Notes: a model not told the origin generated them from the letters alone. Shown: positions 36,086 through 47,648, numbered from the stretch's first letter. The stretch: 64,000 nt of DNA from Nocardia farcinica (GCF_001182745.1 NZ_LN868938.1:2666001-2730000); one strand, 5' to 3'. A program made the numbers and translations.

Positions 36086-37021
36086 TCAGCTCGGGATCAG
36101 CTCGCGCAGCCCGGCCGCCACGGCCGCGTCACCGCGGGCCGAGGGATGCAGCGGGGTGCCCATGAGTTCGCTGCGCGGGTCGAGGATGCCGGCCAGCCAC
36201 GGCTCCGGCGAGCACAGGCCGTGTCCCGCGGTGACGGCCCTGGCGTCGAAGAACTCCACGCCCAACAGAGCCGCCGCCTCGCGCTGGGCGGCGTCCATCC
36301 GGTCCCACAGGGCGATCGCCGCGCCCGCGCGCTGCTGCACGATGGAACCGAGACCGAGCACGTCCACGCACCAGTGCTGTTGGCCGGGCGCGTTCATCTC
36401 CGGGTAGCCGACCAGGACGATGCGCGCGTTCGGCGCGTAGTAGCGCACGTATTGCACGACAGGCCGGATCTTGTCGGCGAAGAGCGCGCCGTTCACCCCG
36501 CGGAAGTCGGTGGCCCGGCCCTGCTCGGCGGCTTCCGGCCCGCACCCGCGCACCAGGTCGAGCACGCAGTTCAGCAGGGTCTGCCGCAGTTTCACGGTGT
36601 TCTCGCCCCAGGCGTCGTTGAGCCCGGACTGGATGAACACCGCCCGGGTACGCGGGCCGAAGGCGCCCTGGGCATCGGCGTTGCGGGCCTGGTGCACCAG
36701 GGTCAGGCCCGGCCCGCTCACCAGGGACGCCCCGCGGCAGGACAGATCCGCGAAATCGGCCGTGCCCCACACCCCCGTGGCCTGGGCCAGCTGGGTGGGC
36801 CAGGAGGTCGGGCTGTGCGAGCAATCGGATTTCGCGCCGGGCGCGGCGTTCTCCAGGGCGGCGGCGATGTCGCCGTTGGCGGTGAACGAATCGCCGAGCA
36901 CCACCAGCGATTTGCCCTCGGCGGCGGGTGCCGCCTGGGCCGGGGTGACGGCGGCGAGGACGAGTGCGGCCGCCCAGCCGAGCGCGGCGGCGGTCAGGCG
37001 GACACGGGAAGGGAGCGTCAT
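36086..37021 (-). CDS. Secreted SGNH/GDSL hydrolase
   Basis: The 311-residue product has a signal peptide (RLTAAALGWAAALVLAAVTP, cleavage after AQA) and the SGNH block I motif VVLGDSFTANG with the catalytic Ser. Gly and Asn blocks follow (QSGLNDAW), and a C-terminal HPSARGD carries the catalytic His. Six or more Cys residues suggest disulfides outside the cell. The ATG at 37021 has GAGG seven bases upstream. It is coupled to the acyltransferase-3 gene and may modify or release the same acylated product. Confidence 0.9.
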   Translation of the reverse strand: MTLPSRVRLTAAALGWAAALVLAAVTPAQAAPAAEGKSLVVLGDSFTANGDIAAALENAAPGAKSDCSHSPTSWPTQLAQATGVWGTADFADLSCRGASLVSGPGLTLVHQARNADAQGAFGPRTRAVFIQSGLNDAWGENTVKLRQTLLNCVLDLVRGCGPEAAEQGRATDFRGVNGALFADKIRPVVQYVRYYAPNARIVLVGYPEMNAPGQQHWCVDVLGLGSIVQQRAGAAIALWDRMDAAQREAAALLGVEFFDARAVTAGHGLCSPEPWLAGILDPRSELMGTPLHPSARGDAAVAAGLRELIPS

Positions 37022-37052
37022 GGCATTCCTCGTCGGACGTGGCGGGAATCGG

Positions 37053-37456
37053 TCAGTAGCCGGGGCGCGGTTCGAAACCGGGGTCGGGCAGCGTGGGCGG
37101 TTCCGGCTGCGGCGCGGGGGCCTGCTGCTGGGTGGGCGCCTGCTGCGGCGCCGGTTGCGGTGCGGGGGCCTGCTGGGGCGCCGGCGCCTGCTGGGGGCCG
37201 GGCCTGCTGGGGGCCGGGCGGGCGCGGCGGGCTCGGGCGCCGGGGCGGGCGGCTCGACCGTCGTGGTGGGCGGGGTGATGCTCGTGGTGGCGGACGCGGG
37301 TGCCGTGGTGGTGGGCCGCGTCGTGGTCGACCGGGTGGTGGTGGACTGCTCGGTGGACGCGTCGTCGTCACCGCAGCCCGCGGCGGCCAGGGCGAGGCCG
37401 GTGAGCATCGCGGCGACGGCGAACCTGCGGACGGTGCGGCGGGCGGTGTGCTGCAT
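37053..37456 (-). CDS. Thr/Pro-rich lipoprotein with a disrupted reading frame
   Basis: The N-terminus is a clear lipoprotein signal (VAAMLTGLALAAAGC, lipobox Cys) followed by a Thr-rich linker. A Pro/Ala region comes next. Near 37200 the frame changes. A different frame continues with QQAPAPQQAPAPQPAPQQ and ends PDPGFEPRPGY before a TGA at 37053-37055, which looks like the true C-terminus. The shift lies in two adjacent copies of a 16-base unit beginning GGCCCCCAGCAGG. Without the shift the frame runs open into the SGNH gene. This may be a real frameshift or a sequencing error in a GC-rich repeat. Confidence 0.65.
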
Positions 37457-37479
37457 GGTGTTCCCTCTCCAGAGACGGA

Positions 37480-38049
37480 TCAGCCGACGAGTTCGTCGAG
37501 GGTGGGCATGGTGGACGCGATCGGGCTACCGGTGAAGTCCCCGATCCAGCCGTCCTCGCGTTCGAAGAAGCGGATGGCGCAGAAGTGCGGCTGCGCGCCC
37601 ATGTCGAACCAGTGCGTGGTGCCCGCGGGCACCGAGACCAGATCCCCCGCCTCGCAGACCAGTGCGTAGACCTTGTCGCCGAGATGCAGGTAGAAGCAGC
37701 CGCGACCCTCGACGAAGAAGCGGACCTCGTGCTCGGTGTGGCGATGCTCGTCGAGGAAACGGCCGCGGGCGGCGGCGGCCCGGGCGGGCCACTCGGGGTC
37801 TTCGGGGGCGGGCACCAGCCGCACGACGTCGACGAACCGGTACCCGCCCGCGCGGCAGACCTCGTCCACCTCCGCGCGGTAGGCGGCGAGCACCGCGTCC
37901 TGGCCCGCGTCGGCGGGCAGCTCACGCAGCGGCCACCGGTCGAGCTGGATACCGAACGGCCGCAGGGTGTCGGCGATCTCGGTGCGGTCGGCGGTGCGCA
38001 GCACGACCTGATCGCGGTCGTCCTGTGCCATCACCTGTACGAGCGTCAT
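37480..38049 (-). CDS. mtnD: Acireductone dioxygenase
   Basis: This cupin of 189 residues catalyses the dioxygenation of acireductone in methylthioadenosine (MTA) salvage, giving 2-oxo-4-methylthiobutanoate, the keto precursor of methionine. The metal ligands are complete: His102, His104 and Glu108 (EHRHTEHEVRFF) and His146 (TTHWFDMG). The ATG at 38049 overlaps the mtnA-mtnB stop by four bases. It is the last enzyme gene of the lipid/amino-acid operon. MtnP, MtnC and a dedicated transaminase step are not seen in this window. Confidence 0.93.
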   Translation of the reverse strand: MTLVQVMAQDDRDQVVLRTADRTEIADTLRPFGIQLDRWPLRELPADAGQDAVLAAYRAEVDEVCRAGGYRFVDVVRLVPAPEDPEWPARAAAARGRFLDEHRHTEHEVRFFVEGRGCFYLHLGDKVYALVCEAGDLVSVPAGTTHWFDMGAQPHFCAIRFFEREDGWIGDFTGSPIASTMPTLDELVG

Positions 38050-39617
38050 GACCGGTCTCCTCCGGTTCGGAGCTGTAGGGCGCACAGCATTTCCAGGCAC
38101 TCCATTCGGTTGCGGGCGGTCTCCAGGTCCGGGCCCCAGGTGGTGGCGCCGTGCCGGTCGATCAGGGCCGCGGGCACGGCGTCCGGCGTCAGCCGGGCCG
38201 CCAGGTCGGCGGCGATGCGCGGCACCTCGGCGTGATTGGTCAGCACCGGCACGGTGAACGGCCCGGCCGGGCGCGGACCGAAACCCTTGACGATCTCGAA
38301 GTCGTCGAACACCACTGTGCCCGCGGCGGCCAGCAGCGTGGCCGCGGTGGTCGCGGCCGGTGGGTGCGCGTGCACCACCGCGCCGCAGCCGGGGACGGCG
38401 CGGTAGAGGGCGGCGTGGATCGAGGTCTCGGCGGAGGGCCGCGCGCCCGCGTCGAGCGCGGCGCCGGTGGTCAGGTCGACGGTGATCAGGTCGGCGGCGG
38501 TCAACGCCCCCTTGCTGCGTCCGCTGGCCGTCACCAGCGCCCGGTCGGCGTCCAGGCGCACCGAGAGGTTGCCCGCGGTGCCGTCCAGCCAGCCGCGCCC
38601 GTACAGCTGCGCCGCGACCGCGGGCACGCCGAAACCGAGAGCCGGGCGCAGGGTCCGGCGTTCGGTGACGATCGCGGTGACCAGATCGCGCGGCGTCACG
38701 TCGAAGGCCGGGTTGTAGGCGGCCGTGCCCGAGGGCGCGACGGGCACGCCGGCGAAAGTGGTGACCTCGGCCGGATCACGCTCCTCGAGGACGATCGCCG
38801 CCGGGTCGGTCAGCGACTCGTCCACCGTCGATTCCGGCGCCACCACCACGAACGGCACCCCGGCGCGCGCCGCCGCCAGCGCCAGCGGGTAGGTGCCGAT
38901 CTTGTTGGCGACATCGCCGAGCGCGGTGATGCGGTCGGCGCCGACGAGCACGCAGTCGACGGCGCCGGCGGCCAGCGCGCCCGGGCCCGCCGAGTCCACG
39001 CAGATCCGGTGCGGGATACCGGCTTCGGCGAGTTCCCATGCCGTCAGGCGGGCGCCTTGGAGCAGCGGCCGGGTCTCCCCGGCGAGCACCGAGTCGAGCT
39101 CGCCGCGGCGGGCCAGCTCGCGCACCGTGCCGAGCGCGGTCCCCCATCCGACGGTGGCGAAGCGCCCGGTGTTGCAGTGCGTGAGCACCCGCACCGGCCC
39201 CGGCCCGCACAGCGCGCGCACCTCGTCGGCGGCCCGCGCCGACATCTCCCGGTCGACACGCTCGTCCTCGTCGAGCAGGGCCAGCGCCTCGGCCAGCACG
39301 GCCGCGGGCCCGTCCGGCAGCCGCGCCAGCACCCGGCGCACCGCCCACGCCAGGTTCACCGCGGTGGGCCGGGCCGCGGCGATGTGTTCGGCTTCGGCCC
39401 GCACCGCGGCGAGATCGGCGCCGTGCGCCCGCGCCGACAACGCCACCGCCAGCGCGCCCGCGGCGCCGATGGCGGGCGCGCCGCGCACGGTGAGCGTGCG
39501 GATCGCCGCGACGACCTCCTCGACGGTGCCCAGCCGCGCGATCCGGTACTCGCCCGGCAGCGCCCGCTGGTCGACGACGTGCACCTCGCCGTCGACCCAG
39601 TCCACTGAACGTCGCAT
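38046..39617 (-). CDS. mtnA-mtnB: Fused MtnA-MtnB: methylthioribose-1-P isomerase/methylthioribulose-1-P dehydratase
   Basis: One 523-residue chain contains two salvage enzymes. Residues 1 to about 325 are MtnA, with RGAPAIG (45-51), the catalytic Cys148 in LTHCNTG and Asp228 in GADRIT. Residues about 330-523 are MtnB, a class II aldolase fold with zinc ligands in VVHAHPP (His416, His418) and His489 in DRHGATTWG, plus Glu397. All catalytic residues are present in both halves. The fusion channels 5-methylthioribose-1-phosphate towards the MtnD substrate. It is coupled to mtnD and lies 12 bases after the DUF3419 gene. Confidence 0.92.
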   Translation of the reverse strand: MRRSVDWVDGEVHVVDQRALPGEYRIARLGTVEEVVAAIRTLTVRGAPAIGAAGALAVALSARAHGADLAAVRAEAEHIAAARPTAVNLAWAVRRVLARLPDGPAAVLAEALALLDEDERVDREMSARAADEVRALCGPGPVRVLTHCNTGRFATVGWGTALGTVRELARRGELDSVLAGETRPLLQGARLTAWELAEAGIPHRICVDSAGPGALAAGAVDCVLVGADRITALGDVANKIGTYPLALAAARAGVPFVVVAPESTVDESLTDPAAIVLEERDPAEVTTFAGVPVAPSGTAAYNPAFDVTPRDLVTAIVTERRTLRPALGFGVPAVAAQLYGRGWLDGTAGNLSVRLDADRALVTASGRSKGALTAADLITVDLTTGAALDAGARPSAETSIHAALYRAVPGCGAVVHAHPPAATTAATLLAAAGTVVFDDFEIVKGFGPRPAGPFTVPVLTNHAEVPRIAADLAARLTPDAVPAALIDRHGATTWGPDLETARNRMECLEMLCALQLRTGGDRS

Positions 39618-39629
39618 CGGCCCGTCCCG

Positions 39630-40763
39630 TCAGGCCACCGCGCCGGGCGCGCCGACGGTGAAGATCTCGAACTGGTACACGAACGCGTAATCGTCGTGGT
39701 AGAGCTGCTCGCACAGCGCGTCGTCACGGCGCAGCACCGACGCGAAGCTCGGATCGGGCCGGTGCCTGCTGAGGAAGTTGCGGTAGCAGATCCGCGCGCC
39801 CGGCCGGGCCACCCGCACCACCTCGGTCATCATGGTGGCGAACTGCGCCCGGTCGATGCAGCTGGTGACATCGGAGAGCGAGAACTTGTCGATCGAGCCG
39901 TCCGGCAGTGCCCGCAGGTGCGCCATCAGGTCGGCGCGCACCGGCTCGACCTTCGTCTCGGCGGATCGGATGGCTTCGACGCTGTCGCGCAACAGGTAGT
40001 GCGGCAGCACATTCCGGTCCGGGTAGCGGCCGTGCAGCATGAACGACACCCAGTCGTTGTCGCGGACCAGGTGCTCGGTGAGGGTGTGCTCGAGCCGTTC
40101 GAGCACATAGTCCCCGCACGACTGCACATCGGTGACGACGTTGTAGGAGTCGTCGTTGAGCACCGTCTTGAGGGTGCGTTCGGTGAACCCGCGCCGGATC
40201 AGCGTGCGCCACAGCACCCCGTCGATCTTCTCCCGGTACACGCGGCGCTGCGCCTCGAGGTCCGCGGCGGCGAAGAGTTCCTTCATCGCCGAGCCGTAGA
40301 GCGTGCGCATCATCGGCGCCACCAGCCGCACGTAGAGCCGCTCGTGTCGCCCGGCCAGCAGCACGCCACCGCGAATCGCCTTGTGGTAGCGGGTGAAATA
40401 GGCGACGGCGCCGGGTGACAGCGCGGGGGTGAGCTCCTCGAACAGCCGCCAGCGGTCCCGGCTCGGGTCGACCCCGAGGAACTCCAGCAGGGTGTCGTAG
40501 GAGAAGTGCCGGATGGCGGCCAGCTTGAGTTCCAGCAGGTAGGTCTGCCCGGCGGAGCTGTCCACCGAGGTGACCGAGCGCGGATTGTGCACCACCAGAC
40601 TCAGTGCGCGGCAACCGCTTCCGGTCACCGCCAGCACGTCGTCGCCCTCGCCGATGGTCAGCGCGCGCAACTCCGAGCGGGAATCCTCGTCGCAGGTGCT
40701 GTAGAGCAGCCAGCGATCGGTCACCGCCGTGGGGGTGGCGGTGGTGGCGGGTGCTGCGGTCAT
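39630..40763 (-). CDS. DUF3419/BtaA-like SAM-dependent 3-amino-3-carboxypropyl transferase
   Basis: The 377-residue protein resembles the BtaA/DUF3419 family, in which SAM donates its 3-amino-3-carboxypropyl group to a lipid hydroxyl and methylthioadenosine is released. A SAM-binding Rossmann start (DDVLAVTGSGCRALSL, about residues 41-56) is followed by VTSVDSSAGQTYLLELKLAA. Later SDVTSCIDRAQFATMMTEVV and PGARICYRNFLS complete the fold. No BtaB-type N-methyltransferase is nearby, so a betaine lipid is not the expected product. The gene overlaps the MFS stop by four bases and precedes the MTA-salvage genes. The acceptor is unknown. Confidence 0.8.
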   Translation of the reverse strand: MTAAPATTATPTAVTDRWLLYSTCDEDSRSELRALTIGEGDDVLAVTGSGCRALSLVVHNPRSVTSVDSSAGQTYLLELKLAAIRHFSYDTLLEFLGVDPSRDRWRLFEELTPALSPGAVAYFTRYHKAIRGGVLLAGRHERLYVRLVAPMMRTLYGSAMKELFAAADLEAQRRVYREKIDGVLWRTLIRRGFTERTLKTVLNDDSYNVVTDVQSCGDYVLERLEHTLTEHLVRDNDWVSFMLHGRYPDRNVLPHYLLRDSVEAIRSAETKVEPVRADLMAHLRALPDGSIDKFSLSDVTSCIDRAQFATMMTEVVRVARPGARICYRNFLSRHRPDPSFASVLRRDDALCEQLYHDDYAFVYQFEIFTVGAPGAVA

Positions 40764-42340
40764 GACGACATCCCTTCCGGGGTTTGACGAGATTCGGAGT
40801 CCGCCGGGGCGGGATCGGCGTCGGGGACCGGCGCGCGGGTGGGCAGCAGACTGCCCGCGACGACCGCCGCGACCGCGCAGATGCCGGTGACGACCAGGCA
40901 GGAGACCTGGAAGCCGTGCAGGAAGGCGTGTTCGGCGCTGTCCACCAGCGCCGCGGCGACGCCCTGGCCGCCGGATTCGGCGACCCGGGCCGCCACCCCG
41001 AGCGCGGCGCCGACCGAGTCGCGGCTGTGGTCGAGCAGGTCGGCGGGCAGGCCGGGCAGCGAGTCGGGCAGCTCACCGGTGTAGAGGGAGTGGTGCACGC
41101 TGCCCACGACGGCGATGCCGAGGGTGCCGCCGAACAGGCGGGTGGCGTCGTTCATGGCCGAGCCGATGCCCGCCTTGTCGGCGGGGACGACCGCCATGAT
41201 CGATTCGGTCGCCGGCACCGCCACCGAGCCGATGCCGAGACCGATGAGCACCATCTGCGCGGCGATCAGCGAGTAGCCGGTGTCCACGCCGTCGACGGAG
41301 AACCAGGCGTAGGCCAGCGCCATCAGCACCAGGCCGGTGGTCACCACCGCGCGGGTGCCCACCTTCAGCACCAGCTTGCCGCCCAGCACCGAGCCGACGA
41401 CGATCGCCACGGCCACCGGGATCAGCCGCACGCCCGCGCCGAGCGGGGTGTAGTCCTTGAGGAACTGGAAGTACTGGGTCACCAGGAAGGTGAAGCCGTT
41501 CAGGGTGAAGAACGTGATGGTGATGGTGGCGCAGGCGGCCGAGAAGCGCAGGTTCGCGAACAGCCGCATGTCGATCATCGGATGCGGGGTGCGCAGTTCG
41601 CGGGCCACCAGCAGCGCCAGCAGCGCCGCCGCGCCGGCGAAGCCGAGCAGGGTCGGCGCGGCCAGCCAGCCGCGGTTGGGCGCCTCGATGATGCTGTAGA
41701 CCAGCACACCGATGCCCGCGGTCGACAGCACCAGGCCGGGCACGTCCAGCCCGGGGGTGGCCGGATCGCGCGAATCCGGCACCACCAGCACCGTCAGCAC
41801 CAGGCAGACCAGACCGACCGGCACCACGACGACGAACACGCTGCCCCACCAGAAATACTCGAGCAGCAGACCGCCGACGATCGGGCCGAGCACCACGCCG
41901 ATGCCCGACACCGCACCCCAGACACCGATCGCGGCCGCCCGTTCGGTGCGCTCGACGAAGACGTTGGTCAGGATCGACAGCGTCGACGGGAAGATCAGCG
42001 CCGCACCGAGGCCCATCACGGTGCGCGCCGCGATCAGCTGCCCGGTGCTGGTGCACAGCGCTCCGAGCCCGGTGGCGACGGTGAAGATCACCAGGCCGAG
42101 CAGCAGCGTGTTGCGCCTGCCGAAACGGTCACCGAGACTGCCCGCGGCCAGCACCAGCGCGGCGAAGGTGAGCGCGTAGGCGTCGATGATCCATTGCAGA
42201 CCGGTGGTGCTCGAACCGAGTTCGCGCACCAGGCTGGGCAGCGCCAGGTTCACGATCATCGCGTCCATGTAGATCGCGATGACGCACAGGCACAGCACGG
42301 CCAGCACCAGCGAGCGTGGCCGCGAGGACGTCGTGGTCAT
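40760..42340 (-). CDS. MFS transporter (DHA2, EmrB/QacA type)
   Basis: This 526-residue drug-efflux-type permease is predicted to have 14 transmembrane helices. Family motifs are seen in IVNLALPSLVRELG, GSLGDRFGRRNTLLLG (motif A) and LGPIVGGLLLEYFWWG (motif C). Four-base overlaps with the flavoprotein gene upstream and the DUF3419 gene downstream embed it in the operon. It probably exports the pathway product. Confidence 0.93.
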   Translation of the reverse strand: MTTTSSRPRSLVLAVLCLCVIAIYMDAMIVNLALPSLVRELGSSTTGLQWIIDAYALTFAALVLAAGSLGDRFGRRNTLLLGLVIFTVATGLGALCTSTGQLIAARTVMGLGAALIFPSTLSILTNVFVERTERAAAIGVWGAVSGIGVVLGPIVGGLLLEYFWWGSVFVVVVPVGLVCLVLTVLVVPDSRDPATPGLDVPGLVLSTAGIGVLVYSIIEAPNRGWLAAPTLLGFAGAAALLALLVARELRTPHPMIDMRLFANLRFSAACATITITFFTLNGFTFLVTQYFQFLKDYTPLGAGVRLIPVAVAIVVGSVLGGKLVLKVGTRAVVTTGLVLMALAYAWFSVDGVDTGYSLIAAQMVLIGLGIGSVAVPATESIMAVVPADKAGIGSAMNDATRLFGGTLGIAVVGSVHHSLYTGELPDSLPGLPADLLDHSRDSVGAALGVAARVAESGGQGVAAALVDSAEHAFLHGFQVSCLVVTGICAVAAVVAGSLLPTRAPVPDADPAPADSESRQTPEGMSS

Positions 42341-43833
42341 GAAATCGGTACCCCTGCTTCGCGTTCGGCACCCATCGCGGTCGCGGCGAGTGCGGCTTGG
42401 AAGGACAGTGCGAGCACGTCGTTGGTGACCAGCACCGCGCCGCGGGTGAGATCGCCGATGACGTGCAGTCCGCGGATCGGGGCGCCCTGCGGGCCGAGCG
42501 CCTCGAAGGTGGCGACATCGATGCGGACCCCGCCGTGCGGATGCACGGTGAGCCGCCCGGTGTCGAGCAGCTGGGCGAGCAGCGGTTCGCGGCGCAGCGC
42601 GTCCGGACCGGTGCCCGCGCCGGTCGCGTTGATCACCACGTCCGCCTCGTGGTCGGCGCCGCCGGCGTGCACGACGAACGCGTCACCGGCCTTCCGCACC
42701 GCCGCCAATCCCCCGGTCACCCGCAGCAGGCCCGACTCCATCGCGGCCAGCACCCGTCGCGCGGTCGCGGGGGGAATGGGCGCCCCGTGCACCAGCAGCG
42801 GGGTGAGCCATTCGGCGAAGAACACGGCGCGGTCCTCGTCGGCGAGCAGTTGCCAGGCGGGCAACAGGGTGGGCGAGGCGCCGTTGACCACCCGCTGCCA
42901 GCCGCGGTCGGCGCCCGCGTCGACCTCGGCGAGTTCGGCGGCCAGCCGCGCGGCCGTGGTGGGCCCGCAGTCGCGCACTTCGCGCCAGTCCGGCGGGGTC
43001 GCCGAGGCGGCTTCGATGTCGGCCATCAGCGCCCGGCCGAAGTCCGCCAGCCGCAACGTGCCCGCCGCGAAGGCCGCGCCCATGCACGCCTCGACGTGCG
43101 GTACCGGCGCCACGTCCTCGGACCCGCGCAGGCGCGGCAACCTGCCGGAACGGGAGGCCAGCAGGATCGGCCCCTCGTGGCCGCGCGCGGCCAGCGTCAG
43201 GAAGACGTCGATGGCGGTGAGCCGGGTGCCGAGCACCGCGACCCGCGCCCGTGGCGGCAGCTCCGGCAACCGCCACGGGTCGGCGAAATACCCTGCGGCG
43301 CCGACTATTCCGGGGAACGGATCGGACTGTGCCTGCATCCCCAGGCACAGCACCACGCGCGGGGCCTCGACCGCGAAGCCGCCCGCGCATTCCACCCGGT
43401 GCGCAGTCCCCGCACCGGGCACGACCCGGACCGCGTCCGCGCGCACCACGTCCACCAGCACGCCCGCCGTCCGCGCCCGCTCGACGGCCGCGTCGAACAT
43501 GTCGGCGACGTAGCGGCCGAACCAGCGCCGCGCCGGGAACTCCGGCACCGGCACGCCCGCCCGCGCGGCATGCGCGGTCATCCAGCGCAGGCATTCGTCC
43601 GGATCGGCCGGATTCAGGCTGGATTTCGCCGCCCTGGTGTTGATGAGGTGGGTGGGTTCCGGGGTGCCGAAGGCCAGGTGCGGCGCGTCCGGGTCACGGT
43701 CGATCACGACGTAGCGGGTGCCCGGGGCGAGGGTGGGCAGCAGCTGCCTGGCCAGCGCGGTACCGGTGGGACCGCGCCCGATCTGCACGACGGCCGCCTC
43801 GGTGAGCGTGCGCGGCCGGTCTGGCGTGGACAT
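42337..43833 (-). CDS. FAD/NAD(P)-binding oxidoreductase (NAD_binding_9 type)
   Basis: The 498-residue flavoprotein starts with a nucleotide-binding VVQIGRGPTGTALARQLL (GxGxxG) and has a second dinucleotide site (ARVAVLGTRLTAIDVFLTL). A C-terminal VVINATGAGTG and GLHVIGDLTRG complete the FAD fold. Members of this family are often found in natural-product clusters and related to N-hydroxylases, but their reactions are poorly known. It overlaps the MFS gene by four bases. An oxidation or N-oxygenation step is plausible. Confidence 0.82.
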   Translation of the reverse strand: MSTPDRPRTLTEAAVVQIGRGPTGTALARQLLPTLAPGTRYVVIDRDPDAPHLAFGTPEPTHLINTRAAKSSLNPADPDECLRWMTAHAARAGVPVPEFPARRWFGRYVADMFDAAVERARTAGVLVDVVRADAVRVVPGAGTAHRVECAGGFAVEAPRVVLCLGMQAQSDPFPGIVGAAGYFADPWRLPELPPRARVAVLGTRLTAIDVFLTLAARGHEGPILLASRSGRLPRLRGSEDVAPVPHVEACMGAAFAAGTLRLADFGRALMADIEAASATPPDWREVRDCGPTTAARLAAELAEVDAGADRGWQRVVNGASPTLLPAWQLLADEDRAVFFAEWLTPLLVHGAPIPPATARRVLAAMESGLLRVTGGLAAVRKAGDAFVVHAGGADHEADVVINATGAGTGPDALRREPLLAQLLDTGRLTVHPHGGVRIDVATFEALGPQGAPIRGLHVIGDLTRGAVLVTNDVLALSFQAALAATAMGAEREAGVPIS

Positions 43834-43850
43834 GATGCCTCGATCCGTGC

Positions 43851-44960
43851 TCAGGTGACGATGAGCGGTTCACCGGCGGTGAACCGGTCCAGCGGCTCGG
43901 CGATGCTCAGCCGCGACGGCGGGTGGAAGGCCAGCGCCCGGCAGCCCGCGTACCGCTGGGCGGACGAGCCGGTGAGGAAGGCGACGCCGCCCAGCAGTTC
44001 GGTGGCCGCCGCCGAGACCCGCTCGATGGCCCGCTGCGTCGCGAACCGCACGTGCAGTGCCCGCGCGACGGTGTCGGCCTCGCTGCCGCCGTTCATGATC
44101 TCGGTGGCGACGGCCTCGATCGCGGCCATCGCGGCCTCCAGTTCGCCGACCAGCAGCATCCGGTCGGCGGCCGAGCCGCGCCCCTGCTCGAGCACCTCGC
44201 GCACCAGCCCGCTCGCCATGCCCAGGTAGCAGGCCGACACGAGCAGCTCGAAGGTGAGCCAGCCCGCGGTGAGCGCGGCGTTGAGCCGGTCGGTGCGGCC
44301 GAAGAACGACACCGCCTCGTCCGGGATCTCGACACCGGTGAGCACCACCTCCTCGGTTTCCGAGGCGGGGAAGACCGGCGCGCCCGTCAGCGTCCGCACC
44401 GCGAGTCCCGGGCTGTCGGCGGGCACCACCACGAGCGCCAGTTCCGGCTCGTCGGCGCCGTCCGGGGTGAGCAGCACGCTGGCGGTGAGGATGTCCATCG
44501 AGCGGGCCAGGCTGCACGGCTTCTTGCTGCCGTCCAGCCGCCACCCGCCCGGGATCCGGGTGCCGCGCAGCTTCGGCGCGATCACGCTCGCGCCCGGCAC
44601 GCCCTCGGCGAACGCCGAGGCGAGGTAGAGGTTTCCGGCGGCCACCATGCCGAGCATCGCCTCGGTGCCGGGCCCCTCCGGGATGGCGGCGACCGTGCAC
44701 GAGTGCATGTTCACCGCGATGGCCAGCGAGGGCGAGTGGCTGCCGAGCAGCCGGTGGATCTGGGCGGCCTCCCACAGCGTGGCGCCGAGGCCACCGGCCT
44801 CCTTGGCGATCAGCAGGCCGGGCCCGCCGTATTCCTTGAACAGCGCCAGGCCGGGGCTGTCCGGCGATTCCAGGACCGGCAGCGGCACCTCGCGCAGCCG
44901 GGCATCGAGACCGGGCACGAACCGCTGCGCGGTCTCGAGCTCACGGGACATGAAACGCAT
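43851..44960 (-). CDS. Acyl-CoA/acyl-ACP dehydrogenase-like flavoprotein
   Basis: The 369-residue protein has the acyl-CoA dehydrogenase fold (KEAGGLGATLWEAAQIHRLL, AFAEGVPGASVIAP, GGWRLDGSKKPCS). The C-terminus lacks the usual YEGT catalytic segment and reads AFHPPSRLSIAEPLDRF instead, so its base may differ or it may act on ACP-bound substrates. The ATG at 44960 has GGAGG five bases upstream. It probably desaturates or oxidises the acyl chain loaded by the FAAL-ACP. That is inference from context. Confidence 0.82.
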   Translation of the reverse strand: MRFMSRELETAQRFVPGLDARLREVPLPVLESPDSPGLALFKEYGGPGLLIAKEAGGLGATLWEAAQIHRLLGSHSPSLAIAVNMHSCTVAAIPEGPGTEAMLGMVAAGNLYLASAFAEGVPGASVIAPKLRGTRIPGGWRLDGSKKPCSLARSMDILTASVLLTPDGADEPELALVVVPADSPGLAVRTLTGAPVFPASETEEVVLTGVEIPDEAVSFFGRTDRLNAALTAGWLTFELLVSACYLGMASGLVREVLEQGRGSAADRMLLVGELEAAMAAIEAVATEIMNGGSEADTVARALHVRFATQRAIERVSAAATELLGGVAFLTGSSAQRYAGCRALAFHPPSRLSIAEPLDRFTAGEPLIVT

Positions 44961-45002
44961 TGCGTCCTCCGCAATTTCGGCCACTCCACAGGGCGGGAGC
45001 GG

Positions 45003-47624
<2,622 letters not shown>

Positions 47625-47648
47625 CGGGTCACCTGTTCTGCTCGGCCG

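Noticed and set aside
36086..37456. A single 456-residue lipoprotein-SGNH fusion
   Set aside because: The frame is open, but the SGNH part has its own signal peptide and Shine-Dalgarno sequence, and a different frame gives a natural Pro/Gln-rich lipoprotein end with a stop codon before it.
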